A DNA stretch of 64,000 bases from Photobacterium sp. TLY01 (GTDB taxonomy: Bacteria; Pseudomonadota; Gammaproteobacteria; Enterobacterales; Vibrionaceae). The stretch covers positions 620,001-684,000 of the forward strand of contig NZ_CP090364.1 of NCBI RefSeq assembly GCF_021432065.1. The letters run 5' to 3'. This document shows, piece after piece, positions 47,921-59,964 of the stretch (positions within the stretch are counted from its first letter, which is position 1; each line of letters starts with the position of its first letter). The translations under genes and the position numbers were made by a program. Below the pieces are notes generated by a model. That model was not told the DNA's origin. It worked only from the letters and a program-made list of their open reading frames with translations, and ran no database searches.

Positions 47921-48039
47921 ATTTGACCATGCAATCTGTGTGGGCACTCGACAATGATACAGTCATCAAAGATTTTATCAGTGAACTGAGTGACCAAATG
48001 GTAGCGCTTTTTCGAAAGAGTTACCGGCACAGTCAATTC

Positions 48040-48095
48040 GTTTCAACTTCGGTTGGAACATCAGTAATCACTGAGCCGCCTTTCTTCGGAAAGGC
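48040..48095 (+). other. Two UUCG-loop hairpins before 16S rRNA
   Basis: GTTTCAAC-TTCG-GTTGGAAC (48040-48059) and GCCTTTC-TTCG-GAAAGGC (48078-48095) are stable c(UUCG)g hairpins just before the mature 16S 5' end, probably part of leader folding or processing. Confidence 0.6.
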
Positions 48096-48105
48096 AACAA
48101 AACTT

Positions 48106-49657
<1,552 letters not shown>

Positions 49658-49725
49658 CCTAAAGACTGTGTTTTTGATGCAGTGTCCACACAGATTGCTT
49701 GGTTAATATGTAAAGACGCAACAGT

Positions 49726-49801
49726 GTCCCATTCGTCTAGAGGCCTAGGACACCGCCCTTTCACGGCGGTAACAGGGGTTCGACTCCCCTATGGGACGCC
49801 A
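49726..49801 (+). tRNA. tRNA-Glu (TTC)
   Basis: A 76-nt cloverleaf: acceptor GTCCCAT/ATGGGAC, anticodon stem CCGCC/GGCGG with loop CTTTCAC giving anticodon TTC (49760-49762), T arm AGGGGTTCGACTCCCCT, encoded CCA. It lies in the 16S-23S spacer. The discriminator and CCA also form part of a downstream hairpin. Confidence 0.97.
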
Positions 49802-49845
49802 CTTTCTAACTGCACTTGCGAGTGTGATTAGAAAGTGGCTTTTTT
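49798..49845 (+). other. Terminator-like hairpin in the 16S-23S spacer
   Basis: GCCACTTTCTAA (49798-49809) pairs perfectly with TTAGAAAGTGGC (49828-49839), an inner CACT/AGTG helix tops it with a TGCG loop, and T6 follows. It looks like a strong intrinsic terminator inside an rRNA operon, presumably overridden by antitermination. Confidence 0.75.
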
Positions 49846-49868
49846 CTCCCCGGAGAAAAGAAACACAT

Positions 49869-49880
49869 GCTCTTTAACAA
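49869..49880 (+). promoter_or_regulatory. boxA before 23S rRNA
   Basis: TGCTCTTTAACA (within ACATGCTCTTTAACAATC) is a perfect boxA, renewing antitermination after the tRNA-Glu spacer hairpin and before the 23S gene. Confidence 0.8.
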
Positions 49881-50065
49881 TCTGGAAAGCTGACTAGTAA
49901 ATTCAATTTTAAAGATTGAATCAAAAACTGTTTCGAGAGAAACAGAGTTCTCAAGCAATACACATTCAAGTGTCTTGTGTAAGAGTCCGGCGAATAAACC
50001 AATTGTCTCTTTGTCAGAGACACAACCTTGGTTGTTTGAACATACGAAACCTCTTGGGGTTGTAT

Positions 50066-52955
<2,890 letters not shown>

Positions 52956-53192
52956 ACAACACCCAAGGGGTTTTACGGACTCCATAAGCACTTGAATGAT
53001 GTGCTGAGAACATAGTCAGATTTCCATGATTGGAAAAGATTCCGCGCGCTGTAGGTAGCGCAGGAATAAAGTGCGACAGCAAGGCAAAGGCTGAATCGAG
53101 CGAAGGCATGTACATGAGTACATAACTGAGTGAGAAAGGGCTTTAACACAGCTGGCGTGCTTTAGGACAAGCGGAAGATTTTCACCAAATTT

Positions 53193-53312
53193 TGCCTGGC
53201 GACCATAGCGCTGTGGACCCACCTGATCCCATGCCGAACTCAGACGTGAAACGCAGCAGCGCCGATGGTAGTGTGGGGTCTCCCCATGTGAGAGTAGGAC
53301 ATCGCCAGGCTC
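53193..53312 (+). rRNA. rrf: 5S ribosomal RNA
   Basis: A 120-nt gene from TGCCTGGCGACC to TCGCCAGGCT, whose ends pair. The central CCCATGCCGAACTCAGA and GATGGTAGTGTGGGGTCTC segments are standard. The 237-nt spacer before it holds a degenerate repeat noted in the findings. Confidence 0.97.
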
Positions 53313-53474
53313 TGATTGCCAATTTGTCTACTGTAGCTTGCCGCTTTTGAGTGCTACGATGCTCATGTACTGAATGTACACTGCGCTTCTCGCATCAAAA
53401 TCGTCATCGCACAGCGACAAATGATCCAAACAAAGCAGTGAAGCGTAAGACTTTGTTAGGCAGAAAAATTGAGT

Positions 53475-53551
53475 GGAGCGGTAGTTCAGTTGGTTAGAAT
53501 ACCGGCCTGTCACGCCGGGGGTCGCGGGTTCGAGTCCCGTCCGCTCCGCCA
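53475..53551 (+). tRNA. tRNA-Asp (GTC)
   Basis: A 77-nt cloverleaf: acceptor GGAGCGG/CCGCTCC, anticodon stem CCGGC/GCCGG with loop CTGTCAC giving GTC, T arm CGGGTTCGAGTCCCG, encoded CCA. As in E. coli rrnC and rrnH it follows 5S. Confidence 0.97.
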
Positions 53552-53574
53552 CTTATTAGCTAGTAATAGCTTGC

Positions 53575-53651
53575 AGGGGATTAGTTCAGCCCGGTAGAAC
53601 GTCGGTCTCCAAAACCGAATGTCGGCGGTTCGAATCCGTCATCCCCTGCCA
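53575..53651 (+). tRNA. tRNA-Trp (CCA)
   Basis: A 77-nt cloverleaf: acceptor AGGGGAT/ATCCCCT, anticodon arm with loop CTCCAAA giving CCA, T arm GGCGGTTCGAATCCGTC with one G-T pair, encoded CCA. E. coli rrnC has the same Asp-Trp order. Confidence 0.95.
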
Positions 53652-53657
53652 CTTTTT

Positions 53658-53686
53658 AAAAGCCTCGTCATCAGACGGGGCTTTTT
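53658..53686 (+). terminator. Terminator of the rrn operon
   Basis: AAAAGCCTCGTC (53658-53669) and GACGGGGCTTTTT (53674-53686) pair around ATCA. The 53652-53967 gap continues with a second, similar terminator and a degenerate tRNA-like segment. Confidence 0.9.
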
Positions 53687-53783
53687 CGTTTCAGACAGTC
53701 AGCGCGTTGCGCTGATGTCGGCGGCTGGTACGCCAGCCCGCAGAGGTGCCAGTCCGATCGTTCGTCATCCTTTGTCACTTTGA

Positions 53784-53811
53784 AAAGCCTCGTCTCCGGA
53801 CGGGGCTTTGT
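53784..53811 (+). terminator. Second copy of the rrn terminator
   Basis: AAAGCCTCGTC (53784-53794) and GACGGGGCTTT (53799-53809) pair around TCCG; the arms are the same as those of the first terminator. It may act as a backup. Confidence 0.75.
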
Positions 53812-53967
53812 TGTTTCTGATATGTCTGGTCAGTGTGTATGGATACAGATTTGTGAGCTGTATCTGGGTGTTTTCTTCTGAGTGGATCTGAGTTGCAGAG
53901 ATTGCGCTTAGGTGTGGAAAATATCTGATGATAGTATGGTCAAATCAGAGATGGATGCAGGTGTAGA

Positions 53968-54825
53968 ATGTTCAGAAAGCTCGCCATTGTTGTTGGTTTA
54001 ACCCTGCTGGTTGCCGGAGGCGGAACCTATTACTCATTTGATATCCCTGAGCAAGCGCAGGTGACAGACGCAGTGCAGGGAAAACAGTACAGTATTCATT
54101 GCCTTGATGCTAAGCCGAAAGCGGCCATTGATCGGAATGGAATGCTTCAGGTTACAGTCTGGAATATCTATAAACAGCAACGTGACACTTGGCAGGCAGC
54201 ACTGGAAACATTCAGTGCAGACAGTGATCTGGTATTGATCCAGGAAGCCAAGCTGAGTGAATCTTTTCGCCACTATCTGGCGCAGAGTCCATGGCAGGTC
54301 ACGATGGCAAATGCTTTTGCTTTTCTGGATACGCCTGCGGGCGTGATGAATCTTTCGCGCCATCAGGCGGCACAGACATGCGCTTATCTGGCTGTTGAAC
54401 CCTGGTTGCGTATTCCAAAGTCTGCGTTGCTAGCCAGATTCCCGCTGACGAATGGGCAGCAGCTGACGGTGGTGAATCTGCATGGGATAAATTTTGCGTG
54501 GGGACTGGACGAATACAGGGCACAGTTTGACGCTTTGTCAGAACAGCTCGAACAAGCCAAGGGACCTGTATTATTGGCCGGCGACTTTAATACCTGGCGC
54601 GAAGAGCGTATGGCTGTGGTGGCCCGTTTTATTGAAGAGTTGGGTCTGCATGAAGTTACCCTTGATAAAGATCTGCGTACCCGGGTTCTCGGCTGGCCAC
54701 TTGATCATTTATTTTATCGTGGCCTTCTGCTGGAACAGGCTGAGGCACCGGGAACCGATGCCTCAGATCATCATCCAATCATAGCTCGTTTCAGGCTGTT
54801 AGAATCAGAAGCGGCCAAACAGTGA
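53968..54825 (+). CDS. yafD: Endonuclease/exonuclease/phosphatase family protein YafD
   Basis: A 285-residue protein with one N-terminal hydrophobic segment (residues 4-22) and then an EEP-fold domain: VTVWNIYKQQ, LVLIQEAKLS with the metal-binding glutamate, NLHGINFAWG, LLAGDFNTW and the final SDHHPIIARF with the catalytic histidine. It is a metal-dependent phosphoesterase of unknown substrate, anchored to or exported across the membrane. Its 3' end overlaps the converging YIP1-like gene by 35 bases. E. coli yafD lies in the same neighbourhood. Confidence 0.9.
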   Translation: MFRKLAIVVGLTLLVAGGGTYYSFDIPEQAQVTDAVQGKQYSIHCLDAKPKAAIDRNGMLQVTVWNIYKQQRDTWQAALETFSADSDLVLIQEAKLSESFRHYLAQSPWQVTMANAFAFLDTPAGVMNLSRHQAAQTCAYLAVEPWLRIPKSALLARFPLTNGQQLTVVNLHGINFAWGLDEYRAQFDALSEQLEQAKGPVLLAGDFNTWREERMAVVARFIEELGLHEVTLDKDLRTRVLGWPLDHLFYRGLLLEQAEAPGTDASDHHPIIARFRLLESEAAKQ

Positions 54826-55480
54826 CGACCAGCAACCAAGGCAATGTGGCTATCACAATGGCTTTGGCTCGCTCAATGCCACACCACAGGCTGACTGCTA
54901 TATAGCTCAGTGCAATGTACCAGGGTGCGAGCAAAGGGATGCTGGAGGCGAAAGCTGCCCAGGGGTGATTCATCGGCAGTTTGATAAATGCATTCAGGCT
55001 GTTTAAATCCGCGGCATTTGGCAGGACTTGTGATGGATTGAACAATATATTCAGATAACTGGCTAAATCACCGATCAAGGTCGGCAGTAGAATAAAGCAG
55101 CTTGCAGTCAGCCACTTGCCGAAAGGTTGCGGAGCATTGCTGTTCTTTGTTGCCAGATTTAACCACAATGCCAGCATAAAAATGCTGGCAGTACGACCTA
55201 AAATATCACTGAAAACTTCACCGGCCAGCAGCACTTCCCGTGACAGCCAATCCAGTTGATTTTCTTGAGTTAACTGAGGTATCTGAGTGCGAAGTGTTTC
55301 CTGCAGCCAGGTCAGATCGACCTGATTAAAGTAGCTGCCCCATAAACCAAAGGGGGTGAGTATCAATAGCAGATAGGGGAACAGCGCCCATTTGGGGCGC
55401 TGATGCAGTGCGGTGAAGCAATCTACCGGGGAGCGAAACAAGTCCAGTAAAGCGATCAATGGATTGCTTGACGGCGTCAT
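54791..55480 (-). CDS. YIP1 family membrane protein
   Basis: A 229-residue protein with about five hydrophobic helices (residues about 35-50, 98-110, 125-145, 175-195, 205-228). The N-terminal LLDLFRSPVDCFTALHQRPKWALFPYLLL matches the bacterial YIP1/DUF1282 pattern. Function is unknown. Its ATG overlaps the mltD stop by four bases, so it is co-translated with the lytic transglycosylase; its 3' end overlaps yafD. Confidence 0.82.
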   Translation of the reverse strand: MTPSSNPLIALLDLFRSPVDCFTALHQRPKWALFPYLLLILTPFGLWGSYFNQVDLTWLQETLRTQIPQLTQENQLDWLSREVLLAGEVFSDILGRTASIFMLALWLNLATKNSNAPQPFGKWLTASCFILLPTLIGDLASYLNILFNPSQVLPNAADLNSLNAFIKLPMNHPWAAFASSIPLLAPWYIALSYIAVSLWCGIERAKAIVIATLPWLLVVTVWPLLILTA

Positions 55481-57081
55481 ACGCTCACCTTAGTGACATC
55501 GACAAACAGCTTCAGTTTTTGGCCCGGCTTGAGGTACTTCTGACTGCCCAACTGATTCCATTTAATCACATCTGCCAGTTTCACATTGAAACGATCAGCG
55601 ATAGCGCTGAGGTTATCACCGCTGCGGACTTCATAGAAAACTGTTCTGATCACCCCGCCGTTTTGGCTGGTTTTCCAGATATTCAGCTTTTGTCCGACGC
55701 GAAGCGTTGATTGCTTGCTTAAGCCGTTCCATTTCATCAGCTCTTTAATGCTGACTTTTTGCTTTTTCGCGATCGTCCACAGACTGTCGCCGGATTCTAC
55801 CTTGTAAATCGTGCGATATCCGCTGCCGTGGCTGACCTGGGAGCGTACTTCGGTCAGGCTTGGGAAGGCATTTTCACCATTCATCGCCACAGGGATCAAA
55901 ATATACTTACCGGCCCTGATGTTTGAGCCTGCCATTTTGTTCGCCCGTTGAATGAGATCAACTGAGGTGTGGTGCTTTTTGGCCAGCACGCTCAGGCTGT
56001 CACCGGCTTTGACCTGATAGCGTACGACTTTCATGCCCTGCCGGCCATTTTCTTCAAAAGATTGCTTGAAAGTCGCAACCTTATCTACCGGTAGCAGGAG
56101 GTGGGTCTGACCTTCGGGGGCCGTTGCCCACTGATTATAAGCAGGATTGAGCGATTTCAGCTCTGAAAGCGAAAGTCCTGCATATTTAGCGGCCATCGCC
56201 AGATCCATTTGGGTTTTTGGATCAACGGTTTCAACTGCAGGTTCATTGGCAATGAAAGGAATATCAACACCGTATTTGCTTTGATTCCGGACGATGTCAG
56301 CAACGGCCAAGAGTTTGGGAACATATCCGCTGGTTTCTTCCGGCAGGTCCAGTGACCAGAAGTCCGTCGGTTTACCGGCTTTTCTATTCTCACGAATTGC
56401 CCGGAATACTCTGCCTTCACCTGAGTTATAAGCTGCAAGCGCATGTAACCAGTTGCCATCAAAACGGCGGTTAAGGTACTCAAGCAGGTCAAGGGCTGCT
56501 TCGGTCGACTGGATCACATCACGACGACCGTCGTACCACCAGTTTTGCTTCAGGCCAAATTGGCGGCCTGTGCCCGGGATGATTTGCCATAAACCAGCCG
56601 CGCGGCCATGGGAATAGGCAAACTGATCAAATGAGCTTTCTACGATAGGTAGCAGCACCAACTCAAGCGGCATGCCACGCTTTTCGACGGCATCAGTAAT
56701 ATGATAGAGGAAGGGTTCTGCACGTGAAGCGACGATAGTCAGATGCCCGGGGTGGCGAAGATACCAGTTGCGGTAATAATTAACGCGTTTGTTATCCGGA
56801 ACATCGAGCTTCAGCTGCATCGCAATGCGCTGCCATGCATCGTCCTGTTCCTGTGGCGTTACCACAGGAGCAGGCGGTTCAACCGCAGTCACTTGTGTTT
56901 CCAATGCGGTCACTGACTGGTCTTTGGTGCTCGGGTGTTTTGCTGTGGGAGCTGTGTTGTTATTATTTTGCGCTGCGGCTGAACTTTCCTGATTCGTTGC
57001 CACAGGCTCTTGTTGAGAATTTCCTGTTATTTGGCAACCAGCCAGAAGCAGCGCACTTGCTAAAAAAAATCGGGATTTCAT
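55477..57081 (-). CDS. mltD: Membrane-bound lytic murein transglycosylase D
   Basis: MltD cuts peptidoglycan glycan strands with 1,6-anhydro ends. The 534-residue precursor has a lipobox LLAGC (cysteine 16), a linker rich in Q, N, T and P, the SLT domain with catalytic glutamate in LVLLPIVESSFDQFAYSHGRAAGLWQI and AAYNSGEGRV, then three LysM domains (about residues 340-385, 410-455, 475-525) that bind the glycan. E. coli MltD is shorter with two LysM repeats. A YIP1-like gene is coupled downstream. Confidence 0.95.
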   Translation of the reverse strand: MKSRFFLASALLLAGCQITGNSQQEPVATNQESSAAAQNNNNTAPTAKHPSTKDQSVTALETQVTAVEPPAPVVTPQEQDDAWQRIAMQLKLDVPDNKRVNYYRNWYLRHPGHLTIVASRAEPFLYHITDAVEKRGMPLELVLLPIVESSFDQFAYSHGRAAGLWQIIPGTGRQFGLKQNWWYDGRRDVIQSTEAALDLLEYLNRRFDGNWLHALAAYNSGEGRVFRAIRENRKAGKPTDFWSLDLPEETSGYVPKLLAVADIVRNQSKYGVDIPFIANEPAVETVDPKTQMDLAMAAKYAGLSLSELKSLNPAYNQWATAPEGQTHLLLPVDKVATFKQSFEENGRQGMKVVRYQVKAGDSLSVLAKKHHTSVDLIQRANKMAGSNIRAGKYILIPVAMNGENAFPSLTEVRSQVSHGSGYRTIYKVESGDSLWTIAKKQKVSIKELMKWNGLSKQSTLRVGQKLNIWKTSQNGGVIRTVFYEVRSGDNLSAIADRFNVKLADVIKWNQLGSQKYLKPGQKLKLFVDVTKVSV

Positions 57082-57152
57082 GTAACCTGCCTTTTGCCAA
57101 AATCGCAGGTGATAATACTTGGCGAAAGGTGCAGGTTACAAGTGACCGTCCT

Positions 57153-57911
57153 TCAAAAATTGTCCTTCCAACGTCTGAGGGCTGCGAAGGTTTCCAGGTC
57201 ACTGTCGTTAACCGCTTTATCTGAAACAGCTTTTTTGATACTAGGTTGATCACAACGTAAAAACGGATTAACGCGTTTTTCCAGCCCTAAAGTCGTTGGA
57301 ATCGTGCTGATTCCCCGGGCACGTCGCTGACTGACCTCTTCTCGGTAGCGCTGCAGGTGAGGATTATCCTGCTCTGCAACTAACGCAAAGGCCAGGTTAC
57401 TACTGGTATATTCATGTGCACAGAAAACTTCTGTTTCGTCTGGCAATGCGGTTAATTTTTGTAACGAATTGTACATCTGAGCTGCCGTGCCTTCAAAAAG
57501 ACGGCCACAGCCAGCCGAGAACAAGGTGTCGCCGCAGAAAAGCTTGCCGTCGCCAACGTAGGCAATATGTCCCGAGGTATGGCCGGGCAAACCCAACACC
57601 ATGAAACGTTCGCCAAAAATATCGACCTGATCGCCATCCTCGACCGACTGTGTTAAACCGGGAATGGCTTCAGCGCCAGGACCGACTATCTTGCAGGCAG
57701 GGAAAGCTCGTTTCAGTTCACTGATGCCGCCAACATGATCATGATGGTGATGGGTGATTAGTATCGCTTCAAGTGTCAGATTGCTGGTGTTTAAGCGATC
57801 CAGAACAGGCGTCGCGTCGCCGGGGTCGACAACCACACAGCGATTATCCGGCCCTTGAATTAGCCAGATGTAATTGTCGCTAAATGCAGGTATGCTCTTA
57901 ATCGTTAGCAT
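57153..57911 (-). CDS. gloB: Hydroxyacylglutathione hydrolase (glyoxalase II)
   Basis: GloB hydrolyses S-lactoylglutathione in methylglyoxal detoxification. The 252-residue metallo-beta-lactamase-fold protein begins [19 protein letters not shown] and has the metal motif [39 protein letters not shown] and [14 protein letters not shown] chose ATG 57911, in line with the E. coli start, over an open upstream stretch to 57947. It is divergent from yafS with a gap of 38 bases. Confidence 0.95.
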   Translation of the reverse strand: MLTIKSIPAFSDNYIWLIQGPDNRCVVVDPGDATPVLDRLNTSNLTLEAILITHHHHDHVGGISELKRAFPACKIVGPGAEAIPGLTQSVEDGDQVDIFGERFMVLGLPGHTSGHIAYVGDGKLFCGDTLFSAGCGRLFEGTAAQMYNSLQKLTALPDETEVFCAHEYTSSNLAFALVAEQDNPHLQRYREEVSQRRARGISTIPTTLGLEKRVNPFLRCDQPSIKKAVSDKAVNDSDLETFAALRRWKDNF

Positions 57912-57949
57912 GAAATTGTCTCCAGTCCTTGATGTGTGAGTCATCATTT

Positions 57950-58693
57950 ATGAAGCCAGCCCGCACAATAAAAGAAATCGATACACCCTCTTCCTGGTCT
58001 CAGCTGGTTCAGGGAGAATGGGCGGCACAAATGCTTCAGGCTCAGCTGGATGAATGGTGGCCGAGACTCTTTGGCTACCACATGCTGAAGTTGGGCGGCC
58101 TGAGCTGCGAATTCGTCAGTGGCCATTGTAACATCCGTCATCAGGTTTGTATTGATCGCGATAATCCGCTTCGGAATCTTGAAGCGGATCCAATGGCATT
58201 ACCTTTTCTTGAAAAATCCTTTGATGCCTGTGTGTTAGCACATCAGCTGGATTTCTGTGGTGATCCCCATTCGCTGCTCCGCGAAGTGGACAGGGTACTG
58301 GTCGATGACGGCTATCTGCTGATCACGGGTTATAATCCGCTGAGCTTGCATGGCATGCGGGGATTGCTGCCCTGGAACCGGAAGCGTGCGCCCTGGTCGG
58401 GACGTATGTTCATGCCTATCCGGGTTAAAGACTGGCTGGGTGTGCTGAATTACGAAGTTGTGTTTCATGAAAATCTGGCCATTTTACCGCCGACAAGGTA
58501 TCCGGCATTCTCTGCCTGGGCTGAGAGCATGTTGTCGGGTTCTTTCTCCGGCATCGGTGGAATTTATCTGATTGTGGCCAGAAAGCGAACTTTCCCGCTC
58601 AAGCCGATTAAGCCAAGCTGGAAGCTGCGGCGGCAACTGACACCAATCAGCGTCAATTGCCGTACTCAGGTGAACAAGAAGTCGTCAGGATAA
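57950..58693 (+). CDS. yafS: Methyltransferase-like protein YafS
   Basis: A 247-residue class I methyltransferase-fold protein: LEADPMALPFLEKSFDACVLAHQLDFCGDPHSLLREVDRVLVDDGYLLITGYNPLS is the usual post-I to motif III stretch. The glycine-rich SAM loop at the N-terminal side is poorly conserved (LGGLSCEFVSG), so binding of SAM is uncertain. ATG 57950 is preferred; the frame opens at 57929. Its place between gloB and rnhA is the same in E. coli. Confidence 0.85.
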   Translation: MKPARTIKEIDTPSSWSQLVQGEWAAQMLQAQLDEWWPRLFGYHMLKLGGLSCEFVSGHCNIRHQVCIDRDNPLRNLEADPMALPFLEKSFDACVLAHQLDFCGDPHSLLREVDRVLVDDGYLLITGYNPLSLHGMRGLLPWNRKRAPWSGRMFMPIRVKDWLGVLNYEVVFHENLAILPPTRYPAFSAWAESMLSGSFSGIGGIYLIVARKRTFPLKPIKPSWKLRRQLTPISVNCRTQVNKKSSG

Positions 58694-58709
58694 GCGTGGC
58701 ACAAAGCTG

Positions 58710-59174
58710 TCAGCTTTCCTGATAACCGGTATCGTCTTTGGAGGGGGATTCGGCTGCCTGACGGGCCAGCTCATCACAGCGTTCATTTTCCGGATGACCG
58801 GCATGGCCTTTTACCCAATGCCAGCGGACTTGATGGCGCTGGGTTTCCTGATCGAGCTGTTGCCACAAATCTGCGTTTTTTACCGGTTTTTTATCTGCGG
58901 TTTTCCAGCCGCGCTTTTTCCAGTTGTGGATCCACTGTGTGATCCCCTGACGCACATATTGGCTATCAGTGGTTAAATCTACCTCGCAAGATTCTTTGAG
59001 GCTGGCCAGTCCGACTATGGCCGCTAACAGTTCCATGCGATTATTGGTGGTCATGAAGAAGCCATCATTAAGCTCTTTGACATGGCCTTTATAACGTAAG
59101 ATTGTGCCATAGCCGCCAGGGCCTGGGTTGCCGAGGCAAGAACCGTCGGTGAAAATCTCTACCTGCTTGGTCAT
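58710..59174 (-). CDS. rnhA: Ribonuclease HI
   Basis: RNase HI removes RNA from RNA-DNA hybrids. The 154-residue protein has the DEDD active site: [38 protein letters not shown] and the final CDELARQAA, with the basic handle [16 protein letters not shown] that grips the hybrid. It is divergent from dnaQ, the arrangement known from E. coli. Confidence 0.97.
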   Translation of the reverse strand: MTKQVEIFTDGSCLGNPGPGGYGTILRYKGHVKELNDGFFMTTNNRMELLAAIVGLASLKESCEVDLTTDSQYVRQGITQWIHNWKKRGWKTADKKPVKNADLWQQLDQETQRHQVRWHWVKGHAGHPENERCDELARQAAESPSKDDTGYQES

Positions 59175-59225
59175 CTTTGGTAGTATTCATCTTTATTAAA
59201 ACTCTAGTCTGACATAACCGATACT

Positions 59226-59957
59226 ATGAAAGCCACCAATGAACGCATAATTGTATTTGATACCGAAACCACAGGTATGAATATGACCGGCCCTCACTAT
59301 GAAGGGCATCGCATCGTTGAAATCGGTGCAGTGGAAATCGTGAACCGGAAATTCACCGGACGGACTTTCCACGTCTACATCAAACCGGATCGGCCGATTG
59401 ATCCAGAAGCCGTCGCCGTTCATGGTATTACGGATGAATTTCTGCGCGATAAACCTTCCTATGCTGACATTCATCACGAGTTTATGGACTTTATCCGTGG
59501 TGCTGAGCTGGTGGCGCATAACGCCCCCTTCGATATCGGCTTTATGGATTATGAATTCAGAAAGCTAGACGCTTCGATCGGAAAAACCACTGACTTTTGT
59601 TCGGTGACCGATACCCTGGATATGGCGAAGAAAATCTTCCCGGGTAAACGGAATAATCTGGATATTCTTTGCTCGCGCTACGGTATTGATAACTCTCACC
59701 GGACGCTGCACGGCGCTTTGCTCGATGCTGAGATCCTGGCCGATGTGTATCTGATGATGACCGGTGGGCAGACCTCACTGGCCCTCAATGCCGCTGGTGA
59801 AGAAAGTGACAGTGGTGCAGAAAGCGGGATACGCCGTCTGGCCTCCGGAAGGAAAACATTAAAGATTATTCGTGCTTCTGCCGATGAACTAGATGCGCAT
59901 GAAGCGCGTTTAGATATCATCGAGAAAAAAGGTGACGTCACACTCTGGCGTCGATAG
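59226..59957 (+). CDS. dnaQ: DNA polymerase III epsilon subunit (proofreading exonuclease)
   Basis: The 243-residue protein has the DEDDh exonuclease motifs: Exo I IIVFDTETTGM, Exo II LVAHNAPFDIGFMDYEF and Exo III HRTLHGALLDAEILADVYLMMTGGQ. The C-terminal 60 residues bind the alpha subunit (DnaE). It starts 51 bp from rnhA, on the other strand. Confidence 0.97.
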   Translation: MKATNERIIVFDTETTGMNMTGPHYEGHRIVEIGAVEIVNRKFTGRTFHVYIKPDRPIDPEAVAVHGITDEFLRDKPSYADIHHEFMDFIRGAELVAHNAPFDIGFMDYEFRKLDASIGKTTDFCSVTDTLDMAKKIFPGKRNNLDILCSRYGIDNSHRTLHGALLDAEILADVYLMMTGGQTSLALNAAGEESDSGAESGIRRLASGRKTLKIIRASADELDAHEARLDIIEKKGDVTLWRR

Positions 59958-59964
59958 GAGAAGC

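Noticed and set aside
53328..53552. A 74-codon minus-strand frame beginning MAERTGLEPATPGVTGRYSN
   Set aside because: It is antisense to tRNA-Asp and its spacer; this peptide is a well-known spurious product of tRNA antisense translation, not a gene.
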